Below, piece by piece: positions 33,373 to 42,035 of a stretch of DNA of 45,838 nt. The position numbers and the translations under genes were made by a program. The stretch is from a bacterium. GTDB taxonomy: Bacteria; CAIWAD01. The stretch lies in the NCBI GenBank assembly GCA_030685015.1, contig JAUXWS010000043.1:90844-136681 (forward strand), given 5' to 3'. Every line of letters starts with the position of its first letter. Within the stretch, counting starts at the first letter, position 1. The notes under the pieces were generated by a model. The model was not told where the DNA came from, ran no database searches, and saw nothing but the letters and a program-made list of their open reading frames with translations.

Positions 33373-33375
33373 TCA
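33358..33375 (-). repeat. Outer end of the IS: terminal inverted repeat plus target duplication TCA
   Basis: On the minus strand TGA then GAGTCTGTGAAAAAA. The TCA copy (33373-33375) is also the stop codon of the small membrane-protein gene. Confidence 0.7.
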
Positions 33376-33759
33376 GTTGTCGGCCTTCTGCTCCGCGGCG
33401 CCCGCCTCGGCCGCCGGCGCGGCCGTGCGCCGCTCCTCGAGGACTTCCATCAGATCGCCCATTTGATCCCGCCGGCTGCGCCGCTCCTGCAGGATGCGCT
33501 GCTCGGACTCGCGGGCCCGATTGAGGTTGGCGTGAAGCTCTTGTTCACGCTGATGATAAAGGTGGTACTTCCAGCCCACGCGGATCGTCCCACCCGTCAG
33601 GCTGACGACCAGCCAGACGAAGAAGGCCCGGTACATGGCCGTCCAGAGGGGCAGCTCGGCACCCAACCCCATCAGGAAGGCCCCAAGAAAGACCAGCACG
33701 CTCACCTTGGTGAAGATGAGGTCGCCGGAGGAGTTCGCACTCGCGGATTTGGCACTCAT
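33373..33759 (-). CDS. Small two-helix membrane protein of the flagellar operon
   Basis: 128 residues, unrecognised. Two membrane helices (about 16-35 and 43-60) are followed by a positively charged segment (IRVGWKYHLYHQREQE) and a long coiled coil (about 67-105), then an Ala/Glu-rich tail. It is probably an inner-membrane protein with a cytoplasmic coiled coil. The ATG at 33759 overlaps the flhG stop (ATGA); Met at 33771 is an alternative. The stop codon coincides with the target duplication of the IS, so the insertion did not alter the protein. By position it may assist FlhF/FlhG placement or the motor, but this is a guess. Confidence 0.7.
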   Translation of the reverse strand: MSAKSASANSSGDLIFTKVSVLVFLGAFLMGLGAELPLWTAMYRAFFVWLVVSLTGGTIRVGWKYHLYHQREQELHANLNRARESEQRILQERRSRRDQMGDLMEVLEERRTAAPAAEAGAAEQKADN

Positions 33760-34526
33760 GTCGGGATCCAATCAGTTGCCTTCGAGGCTTCCGCCACCGC
33801 GTGCCCTGCCACCGCAGCCTCCCTGGCCGGGTGGACGCCCGCCTCCGGCGATCGCATCAACTGCCGGGCCGCTTGTCGCAGGCAGCGCGAGGCGGGATGG
33901 TTCGGGTACATGCGGGTGAAGGGCCGTCCCTCCCGCGTGCTGCGTGCGATCTCCGCCGCCGCGGGCAGGCAGCCCAGCTCGGGGGCCTGGATGCCGTAAT
34001 GCCGCTCCAAGCGGCGCTGGAAGCCGGCCGCGCTGGTCTGCCAATTCCCCGGCCCCTCCATCCGGTTGTGCAGGAGGTGCAAGGTCCGGTCGGGCCAATG
34101 GCGCAGGACATGACCGGCCAGCATCAGGCTGCGGGAGTCCATCCCGGCGCGTCCGTCCACCAGCAGGAGGATCTCGCCGGCCGCCCGGAACCAGGGGTTG
34201 TCCTTGACGTGAAGACCGGTGAAACGGTCGACCAGGACAACATCTGCGTCCCGGGCCAGGACGGGCAGAAAAGCCGGCAGTGCCGCCTCGTCGCACAACT
34301 CCAGCGGAGCCAGGGTGGGACCCTGCTCCTGGGTCAGGAGGCAGGCCGGGCCATCCCGGCGGACCGGTCGGCCGGTGGGCAGCGCGGGACCCATCGTGCC
34401 CAGGGAGCTGACCAGCACCACGTCCCGCCCGACCCCGCACCAGGCGTCGGCCAGGGCCAGGGCCACCGTGCTGGCCCCCAGACCGGCGGGCAGGCCCGCC
34501 ACCAGGATGATGCGTCCCTTGCTCAT
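33756..34526 (-). CDS. flhG: FlhG/MinD-like protein with degenerate P-loop
   Basis: 256 residues in the position and with the fold of FlhG, the MinD-type ATPase that works with FlhF to set flagellar number and site. The expected KGGxGKT/S loop reads GLPAGLGAST, lacking both lysines, and the DAD-type segment after strand 2 reads VLVSSLGTMG. The Walker B strand DVVLVDRF keeps its Asp. The N-terminal DQAxxLR FlhF-activating motif is also absent; the protein begins directly at strand 1. It is therefore probably not an ATPase, and the family role may have changed. ATGA overlaps join it to flhF upstream and the small membrane gene downstream. Confidence 0.7.
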   Translation of the reverse strand: MSKGRIILVAGLPAGLGASTVALALADAWCGVGRDVVLVSSLGTMGPALPTGRPVRRDGPACLLTQEQGPTLAPLELCDEAALPAFLPVLARDADVVLVDRFTGLHVKDNPWFRAAGEILLLVDGRAGMDSRSLMLAGHVLRHWPDRTLHLLHNRMEGPGNWQTSAAGFQRRLERHYGIQAPELGCLPAAAEIARSTREGRPFTRMYPNHPASRCLRQAARQLMRSPEAGVHPAREAAVAGHAVAEASKATDWIPT

Positions 34527-35809
34527 GCCTCCAGCCGCGCCTCCGACACAAGGGCCCGGATCCGCTTCATGCTGTCGCTGCGCGTCTCCTCCAGCTGGAA
34601 GGTCTCGCCGCGCAGGATCCAGCGGGCCAGCAGGGCCGCCTCCGGCCGCGCGAGGTCATCCGGTATGCGCTGCCCCGTCCCCACGTAGCTGACCGGCAAG
34701 GCGGCCTGGGCCGCCAGGTCGACCAGGGCGCCCAGGCCCGTGGCCTCGTCCACTTTGGTCAGCAGCAGGCGGTCGGCCCCGGCCTGACGCCAGGGGGCCA
34801 GGCAGGCCAACTGGTCCTCCAGACGCATGGTGGCGGCGAGCACGACGTGGACATGCCGGGTCTTCAGGCTGCGCAGGAAGGTCCGGGTCCGCTCCAGGCC
34901 CAGCCGCTCGCGGGGCCCCGTGCCCGGCGTGTCCACCAGGATCAGGTCGCAGCCGGAGAGGCGATCGAGCGCCGCCGCCAGGTCACCCGGGCGGTAGAGC
35001 TGCTCCAGGGGGACGCGCAGGATGCCCGCCAGGCGGCGGATCTGCTCCACGGCGGCCACCCGCTTGGTGTCCAGGCTGAGCACGCCGGCCCGCCGATGGG
35101 GCAAGCCGTCGCGGTGGAGCAGGAGTTTGGCCAGCATCGTGGTCTTGCCCACGCCGGTGGGACCCACCAGCACCTCGATGCGGGGACCGGGCGAGCTGTC
35201 CGGCACCTCTGTGCCGACGCAGGGCAGGCGCCGGGCCAGGGCCATCGTCAGCGCTTTCTCCCATCGCGTGTCGTCGCCCGCATCCTCCAGCTCGTCCAGC
35301 AGGGAGCAGGCCGTGGGCCGGGACATGCCGCGGCCGCACAAGGTGCGCAGCGCCTGCTCATGGCGGACACTCCAGGCCCGGTGGCTGCCGAAGCGCGCCG
35401 ACTGGTCCATGTCCTTCATCGCGCGGCGCAGCTCCTGCAATTCGGTGCGCAGGCCCTGCCAGTCCTCCGCCGCCGGCGCGGCAACCGGCGAGGCAGTGAT
35501 CGGGGGCGCGGCCGGGAGAGGGCCCGGGGCGGCGGCCAAGGGAGCGGGCAGGGGGGCGCACTCCTGGCCGGAGCCTGTCCGGGAGATGCGGGGCGGGGTC
35601 CAGGCCCGGGTCTCGCCGCGGGGGTTGGGCCGGCGGGCGGGCTGGGGGGCCGGCTGGGCGGCCACCACCTCGACGCTGTGGCCATCGGGCAGACCCGCGG
35701 CCTCCTCCACCCGCCGACTGGACAGGATGACGGCGTCCTCGCCCAACTCGCGCTTCACCTGGCTGAGCGCCTCGACCAGGGTGTGCCCCGTGAAGGTCCG
35801 GATGTCCAT
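34523..35809 (-). CDS. flhF: Flagellar biosynthesis GTPase FlhF
   Basis: 428 residues. FlhF is the SRP-family GTPase that marks the (usually polar) flagellar site. The N-terminus TFTGHTLVEALSQVKRELG followed by EDAVILSSRR is the family B-domain. A long Pro/Ala-rich linker (about 45-105) follows. The N-G domains hold VLVGPTGVGKTTMLAKLLLH (G1) near 212-230, VLSLDTKRVAAVEQIRRLA, DLILVDTPGTGPRE (G3) and LTKVDEATGLGALVDL (G4). The ATG at 35809 has AAGGAGGGGG just upstream. It lies 14 nt after the HD-GYP regulator gene. Confidence 0.93.
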   Translation of the reverse strand: MDIRTFTGHTLVEALSQVKRELGEDAVILSSRRVEEAAGLPDGHSVEVVAAQPAPQPARRPNPRGETRAWTPPRISRTGSGQECAPLPAPLAAAPGPLPAAPPITASPVAAPAAEDWQGLRTELQELRRAMKDMDQSARFGSHRAWSVRHEQALRTLCGRGMSRPTACSLLDELEDAGDDTRWEKALTMALARRLPCVGTEVPDSSPGPRIEVLVGPTGVGKTTMLAKLLLHRDGLPHRRAGVLSLDTKRVAAVEQIRRLAGILRVPLEQLYRPGDLAAALDRLSGCDLILVDTPGTGPRERLGLERTRTFLRSLKTRHVHVVLAATMRLEDQLACLAPWRQAGADRLLLTKVDEATGLGALVDLAAQAALPVSYVGTGQRIPDDLARPEAALLARWILRGETFQLEETRSDSMKRIRALVSEARLEA

Positions 35810-35823
35810 GCCCCCTCCTTGTC

Positions 35824-37791
35824 TCAGCCGACCGCTTGCATGCTGTCAGGTTCGAGATTGATGTCGTCCTGTGTGATGATGCCGCGCCGCCAGCAGTCCA
35901 GGAACTGGTCCACCAGCACCGGATCGAACAGCACGCCGGCGTTGGCGCGCAGGTAGTCCAGGATCTGGTCCACGGCCATGCCCTGTCGGTAAATGCGGTC
36001 CGAGGCCATGGCGTGGAAGGTGTCGGCGATGGTGAGGATGCGCACCTTGAGCGGAATCTCCTCTCCCGCGAGGCCGTCGGGGTATCCCTCCCCGTTCCAC
36101 TGCTCATGGTGGTGGCGCACGAAGGGGATGAGCGGCCTGAGATGGGGGGCGCGGCGCAGGATCTCGGCCCCCACCAGGGGATGGGTCTTGATGTGCTCGT
36201 ACTCGTCGTCGGACAGCCGTCCCGGCTTGTTCAGCACCGAGTCGCGGATGCCGATCTTGCCCAGGTCGTGCATCAGCCCCCCCAGATGGATCTCCTCCAG
36301 CTCCTCTGCCGCCTGGATGCCGTGCCGTCGACCAAGCTTGACGGCAATGGCCCCCACCTGGGCGGAATGGCCGTGGGTGTAGTGGTCCTTCTCATCGATG
36401 GCCTTGGAGAGGACATGGATGGTCTCCAGGTGCATGCGGCGCATGCTGGTGTAGAGCAGGGAGTTCTGCAGGGCCGAGGCCACGCTGGAGGACAGGAGCA
36501 TGATGTTCTGCAGTTCCCTAGGAAGAATGGGCTCCCCGGCCAGGCGCACCACGCCCAGCAGACCGACGCTGCCCTGGTTGTCCGTGAGGGAGACCCAGGC
36601 CACCTGCTCGAGATGTGTCGCCACCTCCAGTCCGGGCGCCTCGCAGCGCAGATTGGCCTGCTCGGACTCGTAGCGGAAGGCGGGGTCGGGAATGCGCTGG
36701 ACCCGGGTGCGAATGGCGGCGAGCAGGGCCTCCAGCAACTCGCTCCCGGGCGCCCGCAGGCCGGCGATGTCCACCAGGAGCTGATCCTGGCTGCGATCGA
36801 GCAGTACGACGACGCTGTAGTCGCAGGAGACCAGCCCGCCCATGCCGGCATGGATCTCGCCCAGCGTCTCCTCCATGTCAAGGCTAGCATTGAGCCGGCG
36901 GCCGACTTCGGCCAGTTTCTGCGTGCTGCGCATCTGCCGCGTGGCAACCGCGTAGAGATGGGCGTTCTCCAGGGCGATGCCCACATGGGAGGCCATGATG
37001 CGGAGCAGTTCCAGCTGGTGCAGATCGAACTCGCGTTCGCTGGTTGAACGCCCCAGGAGGATGGAGCCGCGCGGTTGGGAATCCACCAGGAGCGGCAGGC
37101 AGACGACCCAGCGCCCCGCCAGGCGGCGCTGCATGAGGTCGCCCTGGGTGGCCGCCTCGAGGGCGAGCATCTGCTCCCCCTCCGTCATCTCCTTCTCCGT
37201 GCCGGCGGCGTAGGAGCGCCAGAAGAGGCCGTCCTCCTCCTCGCCCTGGGTCCGGTACAGGATGGTGATCTCGGGCACCTCGAACACGCGCGTGATGAGG
37301 TCGGCGATGCGGGAGGGAAGGTCCGCCATGTGCAGGTTGGCCGTGATCACCTGGCTGAGTTCGCGCAGGGCCACCTCGGCCTTGAGGCGGTCCCGCTCCT
37401 GGCGCAGGCGGCGCCGCTCCTCGACACGCTGGAAGATGCCCAGGGCGGTCTTCAGGTCAAGGGGTTTCTCGATGTAGTCGGCCGCCCCCAGGCGCATGGA
37501 CTCCACCGCCGTCTTGACGCTGGCCATGCCCGTCATCATCACCACGTCGGTGTGGGGCCACTTGGCGCGCACCTCGCGCAGCAGGGCGTCGCCGTCCAGC
37601 CCCGGCATGTGGCGATCGGTCAGCACCACATCCACCGTGGTGTCCGCCAGATGCGCCACCGCCTCGCGGCCGTCCCGCGCCGTGGCCGTGCGGGCGCCGT
37701 TGGCGTCAAGAAATGCCGCAAGCAGGCCCAGGGTGGCCTCGTCGTCGTCGACGATCAGCCAACTGGCCCGCAGCGTGTCGGGGCTGTCCAT
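35824..37791 (-). CDS. Response regulator with GAF domains and HD-GYP c-di-GMP phosphodiesterase
   Basis: 655 residues. A receiver domain (about 10-125; DDD at 15-17, phospho-acceptor Asp59, Lys109) leads to a coiled coil, two GAF-like sensor domains (about 150-290 and 315-460) and an HD-GYP domain. The HD pair is H508-D509 in LMHDLGKIGI, and HHEQWNGEGYPDGL near 560-573 is the intact HHExxxGxGYP loop, so it is likely an active c-di-GMP phosphodiesterase. Lower c-di-GMP favours swimming, which fits its place inside the flagellar operon between flhA and flhF. The start at 37791 has GGGAGG 5 nt upstream; an ATG at 37920 overlapping the flhA stop would add 43 unconserved residues. Confidence 0.88.
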   Translation of the reverse strand: MDSPDTLRASWLIVDDDEATLGLLAAFLDANGARTATARDGREAVAHLADTTVDVVLTDRHMPGLDGDALLREVRAKWPHTDVVMMTGMASVKTAVESMRLGAADYIEKPLDLKTALGIFQRVEERRRLRQERDRLKAEVALRELSQVITANLHMADLPSRIADLITRVFEVPEITILYRTQGEEEDGLFWRSYAAGTEKEMTEGEQMLALEAATQGDLMQRRLAGRWVVCLPLLVDSQPRGSILLGRSTSEREFDLHQLELLRIMASHVGIALENAHLYAVATRQMRSTQKLAEVGRRLNASLDMEETLGEIHAGMGGLVSCDYSVVVLLDRSQDQLLVDIAGLRAPGSELLEALLAAIRTRVQRIPDPAFRYESEQANLRCEAPGLEVATHLEQVAWVSLTDNQGSVGLLGVVRLAGEPILPRELQNIMLLSSSVASALQNSLLYTSMRRMHLETIHVLSKAIDEKDHYTHGHSAQVGAIAVKLGRRHGIQAAEELEEIHLGGLMHDLGKIGIRDSVLNKPGRLSDDEYEHIKTHPLVGAEILRRAPHLRPLIPFVRHHHEQWNGEGYPDGLAGEEIPLKVRILTIADTFHAMASDRIYRQGMAVDQILDYLRANAGVLFDPVLVDQFLDCWRRGIITQDDINLEPDSMQAVG

Positions 37792-37916
37792 GGATCCTCC
37801 CTCTTGCCATGGACGCGCATCTCCATCCCCCTTGATCCGGAGCAGTCGGGCCGGCAACCTGGCCGCGACCGACCCCCGTTCCGGGGCTTCAGCCCATCTC
37901 ACCGCCGGCGCCGCCC

Positions 37917-40004
37917 TCATGCGGGCTGCTCCCGCAGGGCACCCTCCGCCGGCCGGATGCGACGGGGCAGGGCGACCTGGACAATGGATTCCAGCTCCAC
38001 GTCCATGCTGAGTTCGCTGTAGGCCACGACCATCAGGTCAGGCAATGGTCCTTCCAGCAGGCGACGCAAATAGGAGCGGATCTCGGGCCGGGTCACCACC
38101 ACCGGCGTCCGTCCCTCGGCCTGCAGACGGTCGCGGGCCTGACGAAGCTGTTGGATGACCTGGGCGAAATCCTCCGGGGACAAGCTGCCGGGGCGCGTCC
38201 CATCGCGCTCGCGCGCGAGCGTTGTCTCTAGATCGGTATCCAGGGTGACGGCCTTTATCCGGCTGTACTCTCCTTTGAGAATGGTGGAGATGGTCGAGGC
38301 GAGGGCGAAGCGGGCATATTCGGCCAGGATCTCCGGATCCTTGGACTGGTCGGCTGTGTCGCTCAGGCTCTCCAGGATGGTGCTGAGATCCCGGATGGGC
38401 ACGCCTTCGCGCAAGAGCTTCTGCAGGACCTTGTGGATCTGGCCCAGGTTGAGCTGGCCCGGCACCAGCTCCTCCACTAGCACAGCGTGCTCCGGCTTGA
38501 GGTTGTCCAGCAGCTTCTTGACGTCCTGGCGGCTGAGGATGCGGCCGGCCTGGCGCTTGACCAGCACGTCCAGGTGGGTGGCCAGCACCGCGGCCGGATC
38601 CACCAGGGCGCAACCGGCCCGCTCCGCCAGGTGGAGGTGGGCCTCCCGCACCCAAAGGGCGGGCATGCCGAAGGTGGGATCGATCGTGGGGATGCCCGGC
38701 AGCTCCTCGCCGCCCTCCCGCTCCGGAGCGCCCAGGGCCAGGCGCCAGCCCGGCCGCAGTTCGCCCTCGCCCGCCACGATGCCGCGGATGCGGATGCGGT
38801 AGAGCTCGGGCGCCAGGCTGATGTCGTCGCGGATGCGGACCGGCGGCAACACCATGCCCAGGTCGGCCGCCACCTGCTTGCGCAAGCGCTTGATGCGGGC
38901 CAGCAGATCGCCGCCCTGGGCGGGGTCGGCCAACTGGATGAGGCCGTAGCCCAGCTCGATCTCCAGGGTGTCCAGGACGAGGAAGTCCTCGATCTTCTCC
39001 TCCGCCGGCCGGGCCTGCTCCACTTCCTGCGTGACCACCTGGCGGCGACGATCGCGGGAGAGGCGGGCGGCCAGCAGCCCGGCGCCCCCCGCCAGCAGGA
39101 GGAAGGGGAGGGCGGGCAGGCCGGGCACGACGGCGAACAGGGCCAGCAGCACGGCCGCCACCTTGAGGGGGCGCTCCTGGAGGATCAGCTGCTGGGCCAT
39201 GTCGCGGCTGAACATGCTGCGGGCGCCGGCGCGGGTGACGATGATGCCGGCCGAGGCCGAGACGATGAGGGCGGGGATCTGGTTGACCAGGCCGTCGCCG
39301 ATGGTCAACTGGCTGAAGGTGCTGACGCTCTCGGCCAGGCTCAGTTTGAGCTGGACGGTGCCCACCGCGATGCCGCCCACCAGGTTGATCGCCGTGATGA
39401 TAAGGCCGGCCACGGCGTCCCCGCGCACGAACTTGCTGGCGCCGTCCATCGCGCCGTAGAAGTCCGCCTCCCGGCTGATCTGGTCCCGCCGCCGGCGCGC
39501 CTCCTTCTCGTCGATGAGGCCGTTGTTGAGTTCCGCGTCGATGGCCATCTGCTTGCCGGGCATGGCGTCCAGGGTGAAGCGGGCGGCCACTTCGGCCACG
39601 CGGCCGGCGCCCTTGGTGATGACAATGAAGTTGATGAGGACGAGGACGAGGAAGACAATGAAACCCACCACCAGGTTGTTGCCGGTGACGAAGTGGCCGA
39701 AGGCCTCGATCACGCGGCCGGCGTAGCCCTGGCCCAGGATGAGGCGGGTGGAGGCCACGTTCATGGAGAGGCGGAAGAGGGTGAGGATGAGCAGCAGCCC
39801 GGGGAAAATGCTGAAGTCAAGGGGCTCCAGGGTGTAGAGGGCCACCAGGAGGATCATCAAGGCCAGCATGATGTTGAGGGCCAGGAGGAGGTCCAGGAAG
39901 ATGGGCGGCAGGGGCAACACCATCATGACCAGGATGCCCACCACGCCAAAGGCGAGGAGCAGGTCGCTCCTCTTGCCGAGCAGGCTGGAGGCGACGGCGC
40001 TCAT
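37917..40004 (-). CDS. flhA: Flagellar export gate protein FlhA
   Basis: 695 residues. FlhA forms the nonameric ring of the flagellar type III export gate. The N-terminal half has about eight membrane helices and the conserved cytoplasmic loop (ARFTLDAMPGKQMAIDAELN, then LIDEKEARRRRDQISREADF). The C-terminal cytoplasmic domain (from about residue 345) has PVRIRDDISLAPELYRIRI and the LNLGQIHKVLQKLLREGVPI segment. It starts at an ATGA overlap with flhB. The next gene, the HD-GYP regulator, begins 125 nt later; I see no terminator in that gap. Confidence 0.95.
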   Translation of the reverse strand: MSAVASSLLGKRSDLLLAFGVVGILVMMVLPLPPIFLDLLLALNIMLALMILLVALYTLEPLDFSIFPGLLLILTLFRLSMNVASTRLILGQGYAGRVIEAFGHFVTGNNLVVGFIVFLVLVLINFIVITKGAGRVAEVAARFTLDAMPGKQMAIDAELNNGLIDEKEARRRRDQISREADFYGAMDGASKFVRGDAVAGLIITAINLVGGIAVGTVQLKLSLAESVSTFSQLTIGDGLVNQIPALIVSASAGIIVTRAGARSMFSRDMAQQLILQERPLKVAAVLLALFAVVPGLPALPFLLLAGGAGLLAARLSRDRRRQVVTQEVEQARPAEEKIEDFLVLDTLEIELGYGLIQLADPAQGGDLLARIKRLRKQVAADLGMVLPPVRIRDDISLAPELYRIRIRGIVAGEGELRPGWRLALGAPEREGGEELPGIPTIDPTFGMPALWVREAHLHLAERAGCALVDPAAVLATHLDVLVKRQAGRILSRQDVKKLLDNLKPEHAVLVEELVPGQLNLGQIHKVLQKLLREGVPIRDLSTILESLSDTADQSKDPEILAEYARFALASTISTILKGEYSRIKAVTLDTDLETTLARERDGTRPGSLSPEDFAQVIQQLRQARDRLQAEGRTPVVVTRPEIRSYLRRLLEGPLPDLMVVAYSELSMDVELESIVQVALPRRIRPAEGALREQPA

Positions 40005-41074
40005 GCGCTCCTCCGCTTCAAGCGGTAGACGAAGGCGAGCAGCTCGGCCACGGCGCGGTACAGCTCGCCCGGAATCTCATCACCCACGGCGCAGGCCTTG
40101 AACAGGGCGCGGGCGAGGGGCTTGTCCTCGATGACGGGAATGCCGTGCTGGCGGGCGATCTCCTTGATGCGCTCGGCCACCAGGCGGCGCCCCTTGGCCA
40201 GCACGCGCGGGGCGCGCATGGCCCCGCCCTTGTAGCTGAGGGCGACGGCCAGGTGGACCGGGTTGGTCACCACCACATCAGCGCTGGGCAGCTCGCGGAT
40301 CATGCGGTTGTAGGCCGTCTCCAGCTGGATGCCGCGCTGGCGCCGTTTGAGCAGGGGATCCCCCTCCGTCTGCTTCAGCTCCTCACGAATCTCCTTGACC
40401 GACATGCGCAGCCGGCGCGAGAGGTCCCAGCGCTGGAAGGTCACGTCGAGCAGGGCAAGCGCCAGCAACATGGCCAGCACCCAGCCGGTCAGGCGCAGGG
40501 CTCCCGCGCCCAAAGCGGGCAGAAGCTCGGAAGGCTGGTTGAAGACCAGCTGGCGCAGGAGGGGCACTTCGCGCCGCAGCACCATCCACACGGCCAGGCC
40601 CACGAGGGAGACCTTGGCCAGGCTCTTGCCCAGCTCCATCAGGCTGCGCAGGCTGAAAAGCTGGGCGATGCCCTTGATCGGATTCAAGCGGCCCCAGTTG
40701 GGGTTCAGCGGCTTGGCCGAGAAAAGCAGGCCCACCTGCCCCAGGTTGGTCAGCAGGCCGGCCACGGCCACGGCCGCCAGCAAGGGGGTCACCACCAGCA
40801 CGGCGGTGAAGCTGACCTCCCGCATGAGCGCGGGGACATTGTCCAGATCGAGGGCGAGGGCGGGGGGCACGACCAAGCGGCGGGACATGTATCCCATCAT
40901 CTGGTCCTTCATCCATCCGCCGGCGATGATGAAGGTGAGGAGGGCCGCCCCCAGCACGGCGCCGGAGGAAAGCTCCTGGCTGCGGGCCACCTGGCCCTCC
41001 AGCCGGGCGTCCTCGCGCCGCTTTGGTGTGGCTTCTTCTGTTTTTTCCTGGAAGGAGCCCTGTTCGTCGGCCAT
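40001..41074 (-). CDS. flhB: Flagellar export switch protein FlhB (NPVH cleavage site)
   Basis: 357 residues. FlhB is the substrate-specificity switch of the flagellar type III export gate. The N-terminus FQEKTEEATPKRREDARLEG is typical; four membrane segments follow, with GRLNPIKGIAQLFSLRSLME in the loop. The C-terminal domain has MSVKEIREELKQTEGDPLLK. The self-cleavage motif, normally NPTH, reads N271-P-V-H274. Asn and Pro are kept, so cleavage is plausible, but the Thr-to-Val change is unusual. The ATG at 41074 has GGGGAG 4-5 nt upstream; the longer open frame to 41365 overlaps the exonuclease gene. It begins the flagellar cluster; fliPQR are not upstream here. Confidence 0.94.
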   Translation of the reverse strand: MADEQGSFQEKTEEATPKRREDARLEGQVARSQELSSGAVLGAALLTFIIAGGWMKDQMMGYMSRRLVVPPALALDLDNVPALMREVSFTAVLVVTPLLAAVAVAGLLTNLGQVGLLFSAKPLNPNWGRLNPIKGIAQLFSLRSLMELGKSLAKVSLVGLAVWMVLRREVPLLRQLVFNQPSELLPALGAGALRLTGWVLAMLLALALLDVTFQRWDLSRRLRMSVKEIREELKQTEGDPLLKRRQRGIQLETAYNRMIRELPSADVVVTNPVHLAVALSYKGGAMRAPRVLAKGRRLVAERIKEIARQHGIPVIEDKPLARALFKACAVGDEIPGELYRAVAELLAFVYRLKRRSA

Positions 41075-41216
41075 GCCACTCCCCGATTGCGCAGCCCTTG
41101 CCCGCCCCGACCCGCTCCTGGGGCAGAAATTGCCCAAGAACAGGCGGCAAGGCGGCTCCTGGTCGGAGCTGGCAAATCGCGGGCCGGAATGAGGAAGTCC
41201 GGGAGTTCCGAAGCCG

Positions 41217-42035
41217 TCAGAGGGCGAGGACCAGTTCGACAGGACAGTGGTCGCTGCCGGACACTTGGTCCAGGATCTCGGCCCCCTTGAGCGCGGGCAG
41301 CAGGTCGGGCGTGATGAAGAAGTAGTCCAGGCGCCAGCCCACGTTGCGCAAGCGCGCCCCGCCACGCTGCGACCACCAGGAGTAGCGCGCCGCGGCGGCT
41401 GGGTGCAAGTGGCGGAAGCTGTCCACCAGACCGGGCTGGGCGCGGCCCGCCGTGAAGCGGTCCACCCAGGCGCACTCCACCGGCAGGAATCCGCTCACGG
41501 TGCGGTTCTCCCGCGGGCGGGCGAGGTCGATCTCCCGGTGCGCCGTGTTGAGGTCCCCGCAGACGACGAGGCACTCGCCGGCCGCCTGGAGGGACTCGCA
41601 CAGGGTCTGGAACATCTCGTAGAAGTCCAGTTTGTAGCGCAGCCGCTCCTCGCCCGAGGTGCCGTTGGGGAAATAGACGTTGAGCAGCAGGAAGCCGGGG
41701 TGCCGCCAGCCGCAGACGCGGCCCTCGTCGTCCCAGGCGGCCAGGGCGGGGTCCAGGGCGCCCAGCCCCGGGACGGCTTCGCCGGGAAGGCGGCTGAACA
41801 GGGCCGTGCCCGAGTAGCCGGGGCGCGCCGCCGGGTGCCAGAGCGACCGGTAGCCCAGGCGCGCCAGCTCATCCGGCAGATGGCCGGGCAGTTGCTCCGG
41901 CCGGGCGCGCGTCTCCTGCAGGGCCAGCAGGTCCGGCCCGTCGGTTTCCAGCCAGGAGAGGAATCCCTTGCCCAGGGCGGCGCGCAGGCCGTTGACGTTC
42001 CAGGAGAGCAGCCTCAGGGGGCGGGCGCGGGCCAT
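41217..42035 (-). CDS. xthA: Exodeoxyribonuclease III (AP endonuclease)
   Basis: 272 residues. ExoIII cleaves abasic sites and removes 3' blocks. The EEP-nuclease motifs are in order: LLSWNVNGLRAAL, LLALQETRA, a LVVCGDLNTAHREIDLARPR segment, WRLDYFFIT and SGSDHCPVELV with the catalytic Asp-His. The ATG overlaps the argS stop (TGATG). It ends the trmL-argS-xthA unit. 142 nt separate it from flhB, with no hairpin terminator in between, so readthrough into the flagellar operon is possible. Confidence 0.93.
   Translation of the reverse strand: MARARPLRLLSWNVNGLRAALGKGFLSWLETDGPDLLALQETRARPEQLPGHLPDELARLGYRSLWHPAARPGYSGTALFSRLPGEAVPGLGALDPALAAWDDEGRVCGWRHPGFLLLNVYFPNGTSGEERLRYKLDFYEMFQTLCESLQAAGECLVVCGDLNTAHREIDLARPRENRTVSGFLPVECAWVDRFTAGRAQPGLVDSFRHLHPAAAARYSWWSQRGGARLRNVGWRLDYFFITPDLLPALKGAEILDQVSGSDHCPVELVLAL

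Noticed and set aside
37792-37920. Extended start of the HD-GYP regulator overlapping the flhA stop (ATGA)
   Set aside because: The 43 extra residues are Arg/Pro-rich without similarity, and the ATG at 37791 has a strong GGGAGG site.
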